Origin: JBKECY01 sp047975025
GTDB taxonomy: Bacteria; Bacillota; Clostridia; Lachnospirales; Lachnospiraceae
Assembly: GCA_047975025.1 (NCBI GenBank)
Contig: JBKECY010000050.1
Location: forward strand, 62,001 to 126,000
Length of the DNA: 64,000 nucleotides
Direction of reading: 5' to 3'
This document shows positions 42,217 to 50,326 of this stretch, one piece after another. The translations under genes and the position numbers were made by a program. The notes under the pieces are model-generated. The model was not told where the DNA came from, did not search any database, and worked only from the letters and a program-made list of their open reading frames with translations. Every line of letters starts with the position of its first letter. Position 1 is the stretch's first letter.

Positions 42217-44163
42217 ATGAGTGATAAAATCAAGGAAATGAAGCAGTTAATTGAGAAGATGCTTCCGGCAGCGAAAGCATACTATCAGCAGGGTCAGGAG
42301 ATTATGAGCAATCAGGAGTACGACGCACTCTATGAAAAGCTCGAAGAGCTTGAGTCACAGACCGGTATTGTGCTCTCTGACAGCCCGACAGGGATGGTGG
42401 GGTATGAAACGCTTGAAGAATTGCCGAAAGAGCCTCATGCGGTGCCTATGCTTTCCTTGGATAAGACCAAGGATCTGGCAGCCTTACAGAGTTTTATCGG
42501 AGACCGTCAGACACTGCTATCCTGGAAGCTGGATGGTCTGACAATCGTGCTGACATATCAAAATGGCGTATTGGCCAAAGCAGTCACCAGAGGGAATGGC
42601 ATCATTGGTGAAGTGGTAACGAACAATGCACGTAAATTCAAGAATCTTCCTCTCAAAATCAAGTACCAGGGAACTCTGGTGCTGCGTGGTGAAGCGATTA
42701 TCTGCTATTCGGATTTTGCCAGAATCAATAGTGAACTGGGAGATATTGAAGCGAGGTATAAGAACCCCAGAAATCTGTGCAGTGGCTCTGTGCGGCAATT
42801 AAATAATGAAGTTACAGAGAAGCGAAATGTCAGATTTATCGCATTTGGCATTGTGAGTGCAGAGGATATGGAGTTTGCCAATTCACATTATACACAGCTC
42901 ACCTGGCTTGCATCTCTTGGATTTGATGTTGTAGAAACGGTACTTGTGACACAGGATACGGTCGGTGAGGCGGTGGCGCAGTTCGAGCAGAAAATTACGG
43001 CCAATGACATGCCATCCGATGGCCTTGTGGCTCTGTATGATGATATTGCATATGGCACATCGCTGGGAAACACCGCAAAGTTTCCGAGAAATTCCTATGC
43101 TTTTAAGTGGCAGGATGAAATGGCACAGACGCATTTGCTGCAGATTGAATGGAGTCCGTCGAGAACCGGGCTGATCAATCCGGTAGCCATATTCGAGCCG
43201 GTAGAGCTTGAAGGGACGACAGTCAGCCGCGCAAGCGTACATAATGTCAGTATTTTGAAGTCACTTGCGCTGGGAACGGGGGATACGATTACTGTCTACA
43301 AGGCTAATATGATTATTCCCCAGATTGCTGATAATCTGACCCGCAGTGCTTCGATTCCGGTACTTGCGACCTGCCCCGCGTGTGATAGTCCGACTTTGCT
43401 GAAGCAGGATCATGATATTGAAGTGCTGCTGTGTCCGAATCCGGAGTGTCCGGCCAAAAAAATCAAATCCTTTACGCATTTTGCAGCAAGAAATGCCATG
43501 AATATAGAAGGACTTTCTGAAGCAACATTAGAAAAAATGATTGCCAGAGGAATGATACATGAATATGCTGACTTGTTTACCCTCGGGCAGCACAAAGAAG
43601 CAATCGTTGCGATGGAAGGCTTTGGAGAGAAGTCGTTCTCAAATCTGCTGGAAAGTATTGAAAAAGCCAGAGATACGACTCTTCCACGTTTGCTCTATGG
43701 CCTGGGGATTGCGAATGTCGGAGTTAGTACGGCGACCATGATCTGTCGAGAATTTTCGTATGATCTCGACAAACTTCAGGCTGCCTCACAGGAAGAAATT
43801 GCAGCGATTGATGGGGGCGGAGAGGTCATAGCGGGGAGTGTCAGCCACTATTTCAAGGACACGCATACGATGGAAATGCTGCAAAGACTGCTGCCTTTCC
43901 TGCGGTTTACAGCTCCGAAGCAGTCGGCAGAGAGCTCGTTTGCCGGTAAGACATTCGTGATTACAGGCAGTCTGACTACCTTTGCCAATCGAGATGAACT
44001 AAGAGCCTGGATTGAGGCAAAGGGCGGTAAAGTCAGTTCTTCGATATCGGCTAAGACGGCATATCTTGTCAATAATGATGCACTTTCGGCCAGTTCCAAG
44101 AACAAGAAAGCCAAAGCTCTGGGTATTGCAGTGATTACGGAAGAAGAGTTACGCACATTATAA
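42217..44163 (+). CDS. ligA: NAD-dependent DNA ligase
   Basis: This 648-residue enzyme seals nicks using NAD+. The adenylation domain has the KxDG active site as SWKLDGLTIVL (about residue 106). The OB domain follows, then a tetracysteine zinc finger CPAC...CPNPEC (about 388-411), helix-hairpin-helix repeats (about 425-560) and a C-terminal BRCT domain (GKTFVITGSLTTFANRDELRAWIEAKGGKV, key residues G-K-T-F-V-I-T-G, about 577-648). Domain Ia is present at the N-terminus (EIMSNQEYDALYEKLEELE). It is slightly shorter than the usual 670. The ATG follows GGAGGGAACCGGGT. It lies 24 nt downstream of rluF. Confidence 0.94.
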   Translation: MSDKIKEMKQLIEKMLPAAKAYYQQGQEIMSNQEYDALYEKLEELESQTGIVLSDSPTGMVGYETLEELPKEPHAVPMLSLDKTKDLAALQSFIGDRQTLLSWKLDGLTIVLTYQNGVLAKAVTRGNGIIGEVVTNNARKFKNLPLKIKYQGTLVLRGEAIICYSDFARINSELGDIEARYKNPRNLCSGSVRQLNNEVTEKRNVRFIAFGIVSAEDMEFANSHYTQLTWLASLGFDVVETVLVTQDTVGEAVAQFEQKITANDMPSDGLVALYDDIAYGTSLGNTAKFPRNSYAFKWQDEMAQTHLLQIEWSPSRTGLINPVAIFEPVELEGTTVSRASVHNVSILKSLALGTGDTITVYKANMIIPQIADNLTRSASIPVLATCPACDSPTLLKQDHDIEVLLCPNPECPAKKIKSFTHFAARNAMNIEGLSEATLEKMIARGMIHEYADLFTLGQHKEAIVAMEGFGEKSFSNLLESIEKARDTTLPRLLYGLGIANVGVSTATMICREFSYDLDKLQAASQEEIAAIDGGGEVIAGSVSHYFKDTHTMEMLQRLLPFLRFTAPKQSAESSFAGKTFVITGSLTTFANRDELRAWIEAKGGKVSSSISAKTAYLVNNDALSASSKNKKAKALGIAVITEEELRTL

Positions 44164-44199
44164 CACAATCAATCCTGATTGGAATTGTATGTTTTTTGG
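44164..44199 (+). terminator. Probable terminator after ligA
   Basis: ACAATCAATC and GATTGGAATTGT form an imperfect hairpin with a small bulge, followed shortly by GTTTTTTGG. Confidence 0.55.
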
Positions 44200-44208
44200 C
44201 AAAAGCAC

Positions 44209-44237
44209 TTGCGTATCTTTGGATACTGGTGTATTAT
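44209..44237 (+). promoter_or_regulatory. Promoter of metA
   Basis: TTGCGT (44209-44214) and TATTAT (44232-44237) are separated by 17 nt. The leader is about 45 nt, too short for a SAM riboswitch or T-box. Confidence 0.6.
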
Positions 44238-44287
44238 GGTAATAATTTTCTCTATTAGATAGTATTAAGAAAGGACGGTGCTGCAAT

Positions 44288-45220
44288 ATGCCAATTAATA
44301 TTTTAAAAGACTTGCCGGCAAAAGGAATACTGGAACGAGAGAATATTTTTGTGATGGAAGAAGAAAAAGCGGTTCGTCAGGATATACGGCCGTTACAGAT
44401 AGTAATCATTAACCTGATGCCCTTGAAAGAGGAGACGGAACTGCAGCTTCTGCGTTCGTTGTCCAATACGCCGCTTCAGGTGGATATTACATTTATGATT
44501 ATGTCGGAGCATGACCATAAGAATACCTCTGTAAGTCATTTGAATAAATTTTATGTGACATTTGATAAGATCCGCCATAGGAAATTTGACGGCCTGATCA
44601 TTACCGGAGCGCCGGTGGAGAATATGCCGTTTGAAGAGGTGGACTACTGGCAGGAGATGGTGGAAGTATTTGAGTGGAGCAAGACAAATGTTACCTCGAC
44701 CTTCTACATCTGCTGGGCAGCGCAGGCCGGCCTCTATTATCATTACGGCATAGAGAAACGCGCTTTGGATGCCAAGATGTTTGGGATTTTTGAGAATACG
44801 GTCAGGAATCGGAAGGTACCGCTTCTTAGAGGCATGGACGATGTGTTTCTGGCACCGCAGTCCCGTCACACGGAAGTGGCACTGGGAGATGTGGAAGCAT
44901 GCCCGGCACTGACGGTGCTGGCGGATTCACAGGAGGCAGGTCTTTATCTGGCAATGGCACAGCAGGGCCGCCAGATTTTTGTGACAGGGCACCCGGAATA
45001 CGATCGGATGACTCTGGATAAGGAATATCAAAGAGATTTGGCGAAGGGCATGAATATTGCATTGCCCAGGCATTACTATGATAATGATGATCCGACACAA
45101 AAGCCCAAACTCTCCTGGCGTTCCAATGCAAATAATCTCTATACGAACTGGCTGAATTATTATGTGTACCAGAGCACTCCGTATGCGCTTGAGTACACCC
45201 CGCAGAAGACAGGTGCTTAG
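44288..45220 (+). CDS. metA: MetA-type homoserine O-acyltransferase, predicted acetyl-CoA specific
   Basis: This 310-residue enzyme of methionine synthesis activates homoserine. The catalytic cysteine is C142 (FYICWAAQAG), and the partner residues H235 and E237 lie in VTGHPEYD, all at the family positions. Residue 111, known to decide acyl donor choice in MetA enzymes (Glu for acetyl-CoA, Gly for succinyl-CoA), is Glu in TGAPVEN. The product is therefore probably O-acetylhomoserine despite the succinyltransferase-type name. The ATG follows AAAGGACGGTGCTGCAAT. It is a single-gene unit between a promoter and the 6S RNA. Confidence 0.94.
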   Translation: MPINILKDLPAKGILERENIFVMEEEKAVRQDIRPLQIVIINLMPLKEETELQLLRSLSNTPLQVDITFMIMSEHDHKNTSVSHLNKFYVTFDKIRHRKFDGLIITGAPVENMPFEEVDYWQEMVEVFEWSKTNVTSTFYICWAAQAGLYYHYGIEKRALDAKMFGIFENTVRNRKVPLLRGMDDVFLAPQSRHTEVALGDVEACPALTVLADSQEAGLYLAMAQQGRQIFVTGHPEYDRMTLDKEYQRDLAKGMNIALPRHYYDNDDPTQKPKLSWRSNANNLYTNWLNYYVYQSTPYALEYTPQKTGA

Positions 45221-45223
45221 CGG

Positions 45224-45252
45224 TTGCAAAAGCGAATTGAATATATTATAAT
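45224..45252 (+). promoter_or_regulatory. Promoter of the 6S RNA
   Basis: TTGCAA (45224-45229) and TATAAT (45247-45252) with a 17-nt spacer. The predicted start near 45260 fits the 5' end of the RNA below. Confidence 0.75.
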
Positions 45253-45267
45253 TAAGTAAGAAAAAGC

Positions 45268-45442
45268 AATCCTGAAATGTGCGACAACCTATTATTTTGA
45301 ACCTACATCATTTTTAATGGGACTCCTATATTGCAGATAGGCTGTCAGGCCTCTTATAAGTGGAAGGCAAAATATTTGTTGCGGAAACCCACCTAGCTGT
45401 AGCTAGGACTCAAAATTATAGGAACGGCATTTTGGGACTATA
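45268..45442 (+). ncRNA. ssrS: 6S RNA
   Basis: The 5' end TCCTGAAATGTGC (45270-45282) pairs with GGCATTTTGGGA near 45426-45437, closing a long rod of about 170 nt. The segment AACCTATTATTTTGAACCTAC and the large central asymmetric bulge are as in Clostridia 6S RNAs (recognised from memory). It has its own promoter and terminator. 6S RNA binds sigma-A RNA polymerase and is used as template for short product RNAs during outgrowth. Confidence 0.82.
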
Positions 45443-45447
45443 AAAAA

Positions 45448-45470
45448 AGAGCCGTTGGCTCTCTTTTTAT
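45448..45470 (+). terminator. Terminator of the 6S RNA
   Basis: AGAGCC and GGCTCT pair around GTT, followed by CTTTTTAT. Confidence 0.85.
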
Positions 45471-45526
45471 TTGTCAATAAGTATATGCTAAGGAAGGAGT
45501 GCTGTATCATACAGCAGAGGGACACT

Positions 45527-46597
45527 ATGAGTATTGAAAAAGTGGAATTTGGAACAACGGGTCAAGGTGACACGATCCATCTGTTCAGAATCAAGAACAG
45601 CTCCGGCGCCTATATTGAGGTGATAAATCTGGGAGCCATACTAAAATCAATAGTTCTTTATGATAGAGAGGGAGAGCTGCGCGATGTTGTACTTGGATAT
45701 GATACCGTAGCTGAATATGAGCAAAATCCATGCTATTTCGGAGCCACAATCGGCCGTAATGGCAATCGGATTGCAGGAGCGAAGTTTTCGATTGACGGAC
45801 AATCCTATACTCTGGAAGCAAATCAGGCAGGAAATAATCTGCACAGCGGCCCCAATGGATTTGAAAAACAGATATGGTCGATCCACAGTATTGATGAGGC
45901 GGAGAATCGGGTAACCTTTGCTTATCTTAGTGCTGACGGAGAGAATGGGTTCCCGGGAGAGCTGGATTGCCTTGTATCCTATGCATTCTCAGAAGAGAAT
46001 GAGCTGATTATACAATATACCGCACATACGACCAAGACTACGATCGTGAATCTGACGAATCATTCCTATTTTAATCTGGCAGGTGCAGCAAGCGGGACAT
46101 CCGTACTTACACACAAGATGCAGATCGATGCGGACTGCTTTGTGCCAGTGGCTGATGAAGGTGCGATTCCGACCGGAGAGATTCGGTCCGTAGAGCAGAC
46201 TCCGTTTGATTTTATTACCGCAAAGACGATAGGTGAGGACTTAGGTTCGCAGGATGCACAGCTGCGTTACACCGGTGGGTATGATCATACCATGGCGATC
46301 AACGAGTATGAAGCCGACATGATTCGCCCGTTTGCGCAGGTGTCTGCCGCAGAAAGCGGTATCGGAATGGAGGTATCGACAGATCTGCCGGGTGTTCAGT
46401 TCTATACAGGAAATCATATTACTGATATGACAGGGAAGGGCGGTGCGCCCTATACAAAACATAGCGGCTTTTGCCTCGAAACCCAGTTCTTCCCAAATGC
46501 AGTCAATGAGCCTGCGTTTGCTTCTCCGCAGCTTCAACCCGGGGAAGAATATAATTCTGTGACTATTTACCAGTTTTTTTCGGATGTTAAAAGGTGA
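45527..46597 (+). CDS. galM: Aldose 1-epimerase (galactose mutarotase)
   Basis: This 356-residue beta-sandwich enzyme interconverts alpha and beta anomers of galactose/glucose. Motifs include GATIGRNGNRIAGAKF (about 77), NLHSGPNGFEKQIW with its histidine, VNLTNHSYFNLAG with the catalytic histidine (about 185), YDHTMAIN, and the C-terminal FCLETQFFPNAVN with the catalytic glutamate (about 320). The ATG at 45527 follows AGAGGGA; an open frame upstream to 45455 lacks a signal. It lies directly downstream of the 6S terminator and overlaps almost directly with the next gene, which may be co-transcribed. Confidence 0.93.
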   Translation: MSIEKVEFGTTGQGDTIHLFRIKNSSGAYIEVINLGAILKSIVLYDREGELRDVVLGYDTVAEYEQNPCYFGATIGRNGNRIAGAKFSIDGQSYTLEANQAGNNLHSGPNGFEKQIWSIHSIDEAENRVTFAYLSADGENGFPGELDCLVSYAFSEENELIIQYTAHTTKTTIVNLTNHSYFNLAGAASGTSVLTHKMQIDADCFVPVADEGAIPTGEIRSVEQTPFDFITAKTIGEDLGSQDAQLRYTGGYDHTMAINEYEADMIRPFAQVSAAESGIGMEVSTDLPGVQFYTGNHITDMTGKGGAPYTKHSGFCLETQFFPNAVNEPAFASPQLQPGEEYNSVTIYQFFSDVKR

Positions 46598-46599
46598 GT

Positions 46600-47514
46600 A
46601 TGAAAAAACAAAGATTCAAAAAGTTTGTACAAAGTGTGGAAGGCTTTATCGGGCGGATATTTGAAGACCACGTTGGTGCCTATGCAGCGCAGGCAGCTTA
46701 CTTTCTGATTCTTTCCTTTATACCGTTTACATTATTCCTGCTGACACTGGTGCAGTATACCTCTTTGTCACAGCAATTTGTGATGGAGACACTGATTGAA
46801 TTATGTCCTCCGGATTTTCAGTCTTTGTTCGAGAATATTGTATATGAAGTATACAATAAGTCTTCGGCAGTTCTGCCCATAACAGCAGTACTGGCCCTAT
46901 GGTCTTCGGGCAAAGGCCTGCAAGCAATTACCACCGGTCTTAACACGATATATCATGTCAAAGAAAGCCGAAACTGGCTGATGACGAGGATCTGGTCAAT
47001 CTTTTATACATTGATTCTGGTATTGGCTTTGATTGCCAGTATGCTCCTTAATATCTTCGGCAGCAACATTCAGGAGGCAGTACAGGAATACAGCCCGTTC
47101 TTCGGAGAAGTACTGCACGAAATCCTGCATGCCAAGAACGTACCTTCGTTCCTGGTTCTGACGGTTTTGTTTTTGTTCCTGTATAAAGTATTGCCGAACC
47201 GCAAGGCGAGCTTTAAGAGTCAGCTGCCGGGAGCAGTGCTTACAGCTTTGGCGTGGCTGGTATTTTCCTATTGTTTTTCACTTTATTTTGACTATTTTCC
47301 GTCCTTTACAAACATGTATGGCAGCCTGACGGCGATTATCATGATTATGCTGTGGATGTATATCTGTATGAGCATTGTATTGTATGGTGCGGAGCTTAAT
47401 GCCTGCTATGAGGATTCTTTCAGACGGGGTGTTGCTTTTTTGAGAGGGAAGCTAAAAGGCGCGGCAGCTGTTCTGTTCGGACGCTCAAAACGCGAAAAGG
47501 AAGATGAAAAATAG
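46600..47514 (+). CDS. YihY/virulence factor BrkB family membrane protein
   Basis: This 304-residue polytopic membrane protein matches the YihY/BrkB family (once assigned as RNase BN, now regarded as a membrane protein of unknown transport function). Signature segments are AYAAQAAYFLILSFIPF at the first helix, LWSSGKGLQAITTGLNTIY (about 107), LPNRKASFKSQLPGAVLTALAW and MYGSLTAIIMIMLWMYICMSIVLYGAELNA. Six helices are expected. The ATG at 46600 lies three bases after the galM stop, with AAAAGGTGAGT as ribosome binding site. Confidence 0.9.
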   Translation: MKKQRFKKFVQSVEGFIGRIFEDHVGAYAAQAAYFLILSFIPFTLFLLTLVQYTSLSQQFVMETLIELCPPDFQSLFENIVYEVYNKSSAVLPITAVLALWSSGKGLQAITTGLNTIYHVKESRNWLMTRIWSIFYTLILVLALIASMLLNIFGSNIQEAVQEYSPFFGEVLHEILHAKNVPSFLVLTVLFLFLYKVLPNRKASFKSQLPGAVLTALAWLVFSYCFSLYFDYFPSFTNMYGSLTAIIMIMLWMYICMSIVLYGAELNACYEDSFRRGVAFLRGKLKGAAAVLFGRSKREKEDEK

Positions 47515-47517
47515 TGC

Positions 47518-47546
47518 TTGAAATCCCAAGAACTATGTAGTATAAT
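47518..47546 (+). promoter_or_regulatory. Promoter of rplS
   Basis: TTGAAA (47518-47523), a 17-nt spacer and TATAAT (47541-47546). Transcription would begin near 47553, placing the L19 leader at the 5' end of the mRNA. Confidence 0.78.
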
Positions 47547-47564
47547 AATATTCGCTGTGAATAA

Positions 47565-47614
47565 AAGAGATGTTCCTCTGTACGTATAGGTTGTAGTAAG
47601 AACATCCGCGTAGA
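47565..47614 (+). ncRNA. Ribosomal protein L19 leader
   Basis: GATGTTC (47569-47575) pairs with GAACATC (47600-47606). The sequence between and after (CCTCTGTACG..., CGCGTAG) matches the L19 leader motif seen before rplS in Firmicutes. It is located between the promoter and the L19 Shine-Dalgarno sequence and probably mediates autoregulation by L19. Confidence 0.7.
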
Positions 47615-47628
47615 TAAGGAGAAGTAAT

Positions 47629-47976
47629 ATGAACGACATTATTAAGAATATTGAAGCTGCTCAGATCAAAGAGCAGATTCCGGTTTTTTCAGTAGGTGAT
47701 ACGGTAAGAGTACATGCCAAGATCAAAGAGGGTACAAGAGAGCGTATCCAGATATTTGAAGGCACTGTAATTAAGAAACAGGGCGGAAGCAGCCGTGCCA
47801 CCTTTACCGTAAGAAAGAATTCTAACGGTGTTGGTGTTGAGAAGACATGGCCACTGCATTCACCAAACGTTGCTAACGTTGAAGTTGTCCGTCGTGGTAA
47901 AGTAAGAAGAGCAAAACTGTTCTACTTAAGAGAGCGTATCGGAAAACGTGCAAAGGTCAAAGAATTAGTAAAATAA
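47629..47976 (+). CDS. rplS: 50S ribosomal protein L19
   Basis: A 115-residue basic protein found at the 30S-50S interface. Motifs FSVGDTVRVHAKIKEGTRER, QIFEGTVIKKQGG, TFTVRKNSNGVGVEKTWPLHSP and RAKLFYLRERIGKRAKVKE match L19 along its length. The ATG follows AAGGAGAAGTAAT. It is a single-gene unit with its own promoter, leader and terminator. Confidence 0.97.
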   Translation: MNDIIKNIEAAQIKEQIPVFSVGDTVRVHAKIKEGTRERIQIFEGTVIKKQGGSSRATFTVRKNSNGVGVEKTWPLHSPNVANVEVVRRGKVRRAKLFYLRERIGKRAKVKELVK

Positions 47977-47990
47977 ATAGGAAAAATCAG

Positions 47991-48024
47991 GGTCCCGGGC
48001 ACATTGGCTGCCGGGGACTTTTTC
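47991..48024 (+). terminator. Terminator of rplS
   Basis: GGTCCCGG pairs with CCGGGGAC around a GCACATTGGCTG loop, followed by TTTTTC. Confidence 0.88.
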
Positions 48025-48058
48025 GTGATTTGTCAGGACTGTAAGCAGTGCATATTTC

Positions 48059-48087
48059 TTGAAAAAAATTGTGGATTATGGTACAGT
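48059..48087 (+). promoter_or_regulatory. Promoter of the DUF308-cob operon
   Basis: TTGAAA (48059-48064) and TACAGT (48082-48087) with a 17-nt spacer. No B12 box or cobalamin riboswitch was found between here and cobT. Confidence 0.55.
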
Positions 48088-48168
48088 TATAGGAAATCAT
48101 GATACGTGCGGTCTGCATTGCTTCATTTGCAGACAGGAGCAGTATGCAGCAGGATGGGAGCGGTCAGC

Positions 48169-48681
48169 ATGAAAGTATTAAATCTGGTTTGGGGCATACT
48201 CTTGGTAGTATTTGGTCTGACCAGCTTTGCATTGCCAATTCTGTTTGTAGAGAGTCTTTCCTGGCTTATAGGAATTCTTCTGGTACTTACAGGATTATCG
48301 GTTGTGGTAACATATTTTTTCCTCATACAGAATAAGACAGTGGGCAGATGGTATATTGCACTTTCCCTGCTGTTGCTTGTTGTCGGAAGTATTATGTGGG
48401 TCAGTCCTGAGTTTCCGGCGCTTTTCTTTGCGCTCGTATTTGCCGTATGGACGCTGGGAGTAGGTGCAACAGAACTGCGAAGTGCACTTTATTACCGAAG
48501 CACAGGGCAGCGTTTTAATTGGATGTGGACCCTCCTTTTGGCGATAGTAAGTCTGCTGTCTGCCGCCTATATTTTGCTGTCCCTGCCTCTCTTTCTGACA
48601 CAGATGACAGGAATCTTATTAGGAATTGCGCTATCTGTGCAGGGGATTCATTTGATCATGCTTGGATTATTTGACATATAA
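48169..48681 (+). CDS. DUF308/HdeD-like membrane protein
   Basis: This 170-residue protein has six hydrophobic helices arranged as three hairpin pairs, the pattern of the HdeD/DUF308 family (WGILLVVFGLTSFALPI, SWLIGILLVLTGLSVV, GILLGIALSVQGIHLIMLG). Function in this context is unknown. Start at ATG 48169, after GGGAGCGGTCAGC; ATG 48154 is an alternative five residues upstream. It is the first gene of the run that continues with cobT, and the cobT start is only 22 nt after its stop, so co-transcription is likely. Confidence 0.75.
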   Translation: MKVLNLVWGILLVVFGLTSFALPILFVESLSWLIGILLVLTGLSVVVTYFFLIQNKTVGRWYIALSLLLLVVGSIMWVSPEFPALFFALVFAVWTLGVGATELRSALYYRSTGQRFNWMWTLLLAIVSLLSAAYILLSLPLFLTQMTGILLGIALSVQGIHLIMLGLFDI

Positions 48682-48703
48682 GGTAGTCAGGATGGAGGAT
48701 AAC

Positions 48704-49753
48704 ATGGGATTTTTAGAAACGATACAACAATGTGAGCCGACCGATGGGAAAAGCATGGAGGCGGCTAAAAAGCGCTGGGACAGTATTGCAAAGCCGCTGC
48801 ACAGTCTGGGGATGCTGGAAGATTATATAATCCGTATTGCGGGGATTGAAGGCAGAAATGACGTGGACATAAGCAAAAAAGCACTGATTGTCATGTGCGC
48901 AGATAACGGAATTGTTGAAGAAGGTGTGACGCAGACAGGGCAGGAAGTAACGGCCATTGTTGCTGAAAACTTCCTTTCTAAAAGAGCGACCGCCAGTATT
49001 TTATGTGCCCAGACAGGGGCGCAGATTTTCCCGGTGGATATTGGAATGGTAGTGGATACCAAAGTGCCCTCGCGCAAGGTAGGCTATGGAACGCATAATT
49101 TTGTCAAAGAGCCGGCGATGAGCCGCGAGGAGGCCATACAAGCCATAGAAACCGGCATACAAATGGTTCGGGAACTAAAAGAACAAGGGTTTACGCTGCT
49201 GGCGACCGGCGAGATGGGCATAGGAAATACCACGACGAGCAGTGCTGTGGCAAGTGTACTGCTTGGCGAGCCTGTGGATCGGATGACCGGACGGGGTGCC
49301 GGTCTGTCTTCTGAAGGGCTGAAAAAGAAAATACAAGTGATTGAAACTGCAATACACAAATATCATCTTACGAAGGAAGACCCGTTGGATGTGCTGGCCA
49401 AAGTAGGCGGCTTCGATATCGCCGGTATGGCGGGCGTATTCCTTGGCGGGGCGCTCTATAAGATTCCAGTCGTTATTGACGGCTTCATTGCAAGTGTGGC
49501 TGCACTTGTGGCGGCGCGGATACAGCCTCTGGCGGCAGAATATATGCTGCCCAGTCATGTTTCAGAGGAGCCAGCTGCCGGACTTTTGTTAGAGGCACTT
49601 GGACTGGAACCGCTTCTGCATGCACACATGTGTTTGGGAGAGGGAACAGGAGCTGTTACATTATTTCCGTTTTTAGATATGGCAGCTGCCGTATACTCAC
49701 AGATGACGACATTTTCAGATATCGAAATTGATGATTATGTGCCGCTGGATTAA
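48704..49753 (+). CDS. cobT: Nicotinate-nucleotide:dimethylbenzimidazole phosphoribosyltransferase
   Basis: This 349-residue enzyme makes the alpha-ribotide of the cobamide lower ligand from the base and nicotinate mononucleotide. Motifs: KRWDSIAKPLHSLGMLE near the start, MCADNGIVEEGVTQTGQEVT, GEMGIGNTTTSSAVAS, TGRGAGL, VGGFDIAGMAGVFLGGA, and the C-terminal HMCLGEGTGA, whose glutamate (about residue 312) corresponds to the catalytic base. The ATG at 48704 follows ATGGAGGATAAC. It is the first of a cobamide assembly set: cobT, cobU, cobS, cobU-like, cobC, CbiR-like. Confidence 0.95.
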   Translation: MGFLETIQQCEPTDGKSMEAAKKRWDSIAKPLHSLGMLEDYIIRIAGIEGRNDVDISKKALIVMCADNGIVEEGVTQTGQEVTAIVAENFLSKRATASILCAQTGAQIFPVDIGMVVDTKVPSRKVGYGTHNFVKEPAMSREEAIQAIETGIQMVRELKEQGFTLLATGEMGIGNTTTSSAVASVLLGEPVDRMTGRGAGLSSEGLKKKIQVIETAIHKYHLTKEDPLDVLAKVGGFDIAGMAGVFLGGALYKIPVVIDGFIASVAALVAARIQPLAAEYMLPSHVSEEPAAGLLLEALGLEPLLHAHMCLGEGTGAVTLFPFLDMAAAVYSQMTTFSDIEIDDYVPLD

Positions 49754-49783
49754 TAAAGTTGACTAAAGCTGAGGTAAGATGAA

Positions 49784-50326
49784 ATGATGACAGTAATCAC
49801 AGGAGGCAGCGGCAGCGGGAAGTCGGCTTATGCAGAAGCACAGGCTGTGCGCATGCCTCAGAATAATCGTTACTACATCGCAACCATGCAGGTCATGGAT
49901 GCTGAAAGTGTATACAGAATTGAGCGCCATAAAGCCATGAGGGCAGGCAAAGGGTTTGCAACGATTGAGTGCCCGCAGGCATTAGAGGAACTTGTGCTGC
50001 CGCAGCATCAGGGTACGGCGCTGCTGGAATGTATGTCGAATCTGGTGGCAAATGAGATGTTTATGCCGAACGCAGAACCGCAAGGCACAGTGGAACGGGT
50101 GCTGCGCGGTGTAAAACGGCTGCGGGAGCAGACACAAGAGCTGTTGATAGTTACGAATGAGGTATTCTCTTCCGGAGAATATTATGAAGGCGATATGAAG
50201 GACTATCTGACTAATTTGGGGTTGATCAATCAGAAGATAGCACAGATGGCGGACCGGGTCGTAGAGGTCGTGTATGGAATCCCGGTGATACTAAAGGAGA
50301 AGAACGATGCGTGCAATATTAAATAG
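49784..50326 (+). CDS. cobU: Adenosylcobinamide kinase / adenosylcobinamide-phosphate guanylyltransferase
   Basis: This 180-residue bifunctional enzyme phosphorylates adenosylcobinamide and activates it with GMP. P-loop GGSGSGKSAYAE is at residue 6. The guanylyl-accepting histidine lies in RIERHKAMRAGKGFATIE (about residue 46). The C-terminal VTNEV...VVEVVYGIPVILK matches the family. The DNA reads ATGATG at the start; either methionine is possible. It lies 30 nt after cobT and overlaps cobS by 20 nt. Confidence 0.92.
   Translation: MMTVITGGSGSGKSAYAEAQAVRMPQNNRYYIATMQVMDAESVYRIERHKAMRAGKGFATIECPQALEELVLPQHQGTALLECMSNLVANEMFMPNAEPQGTVERVLRGVKRLREQTQELLIVTNEVFSSGEYYEGDMKDYLTNLGLINQKIAQMADRVVEVVYGIPVILKEKNDACNIK

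Noticed and set aside
48088..48703. A cobalamin riboswitch before cobT
   Set aside because: No B12 box or aptamer core is visible between the upstream promoter and cobT.
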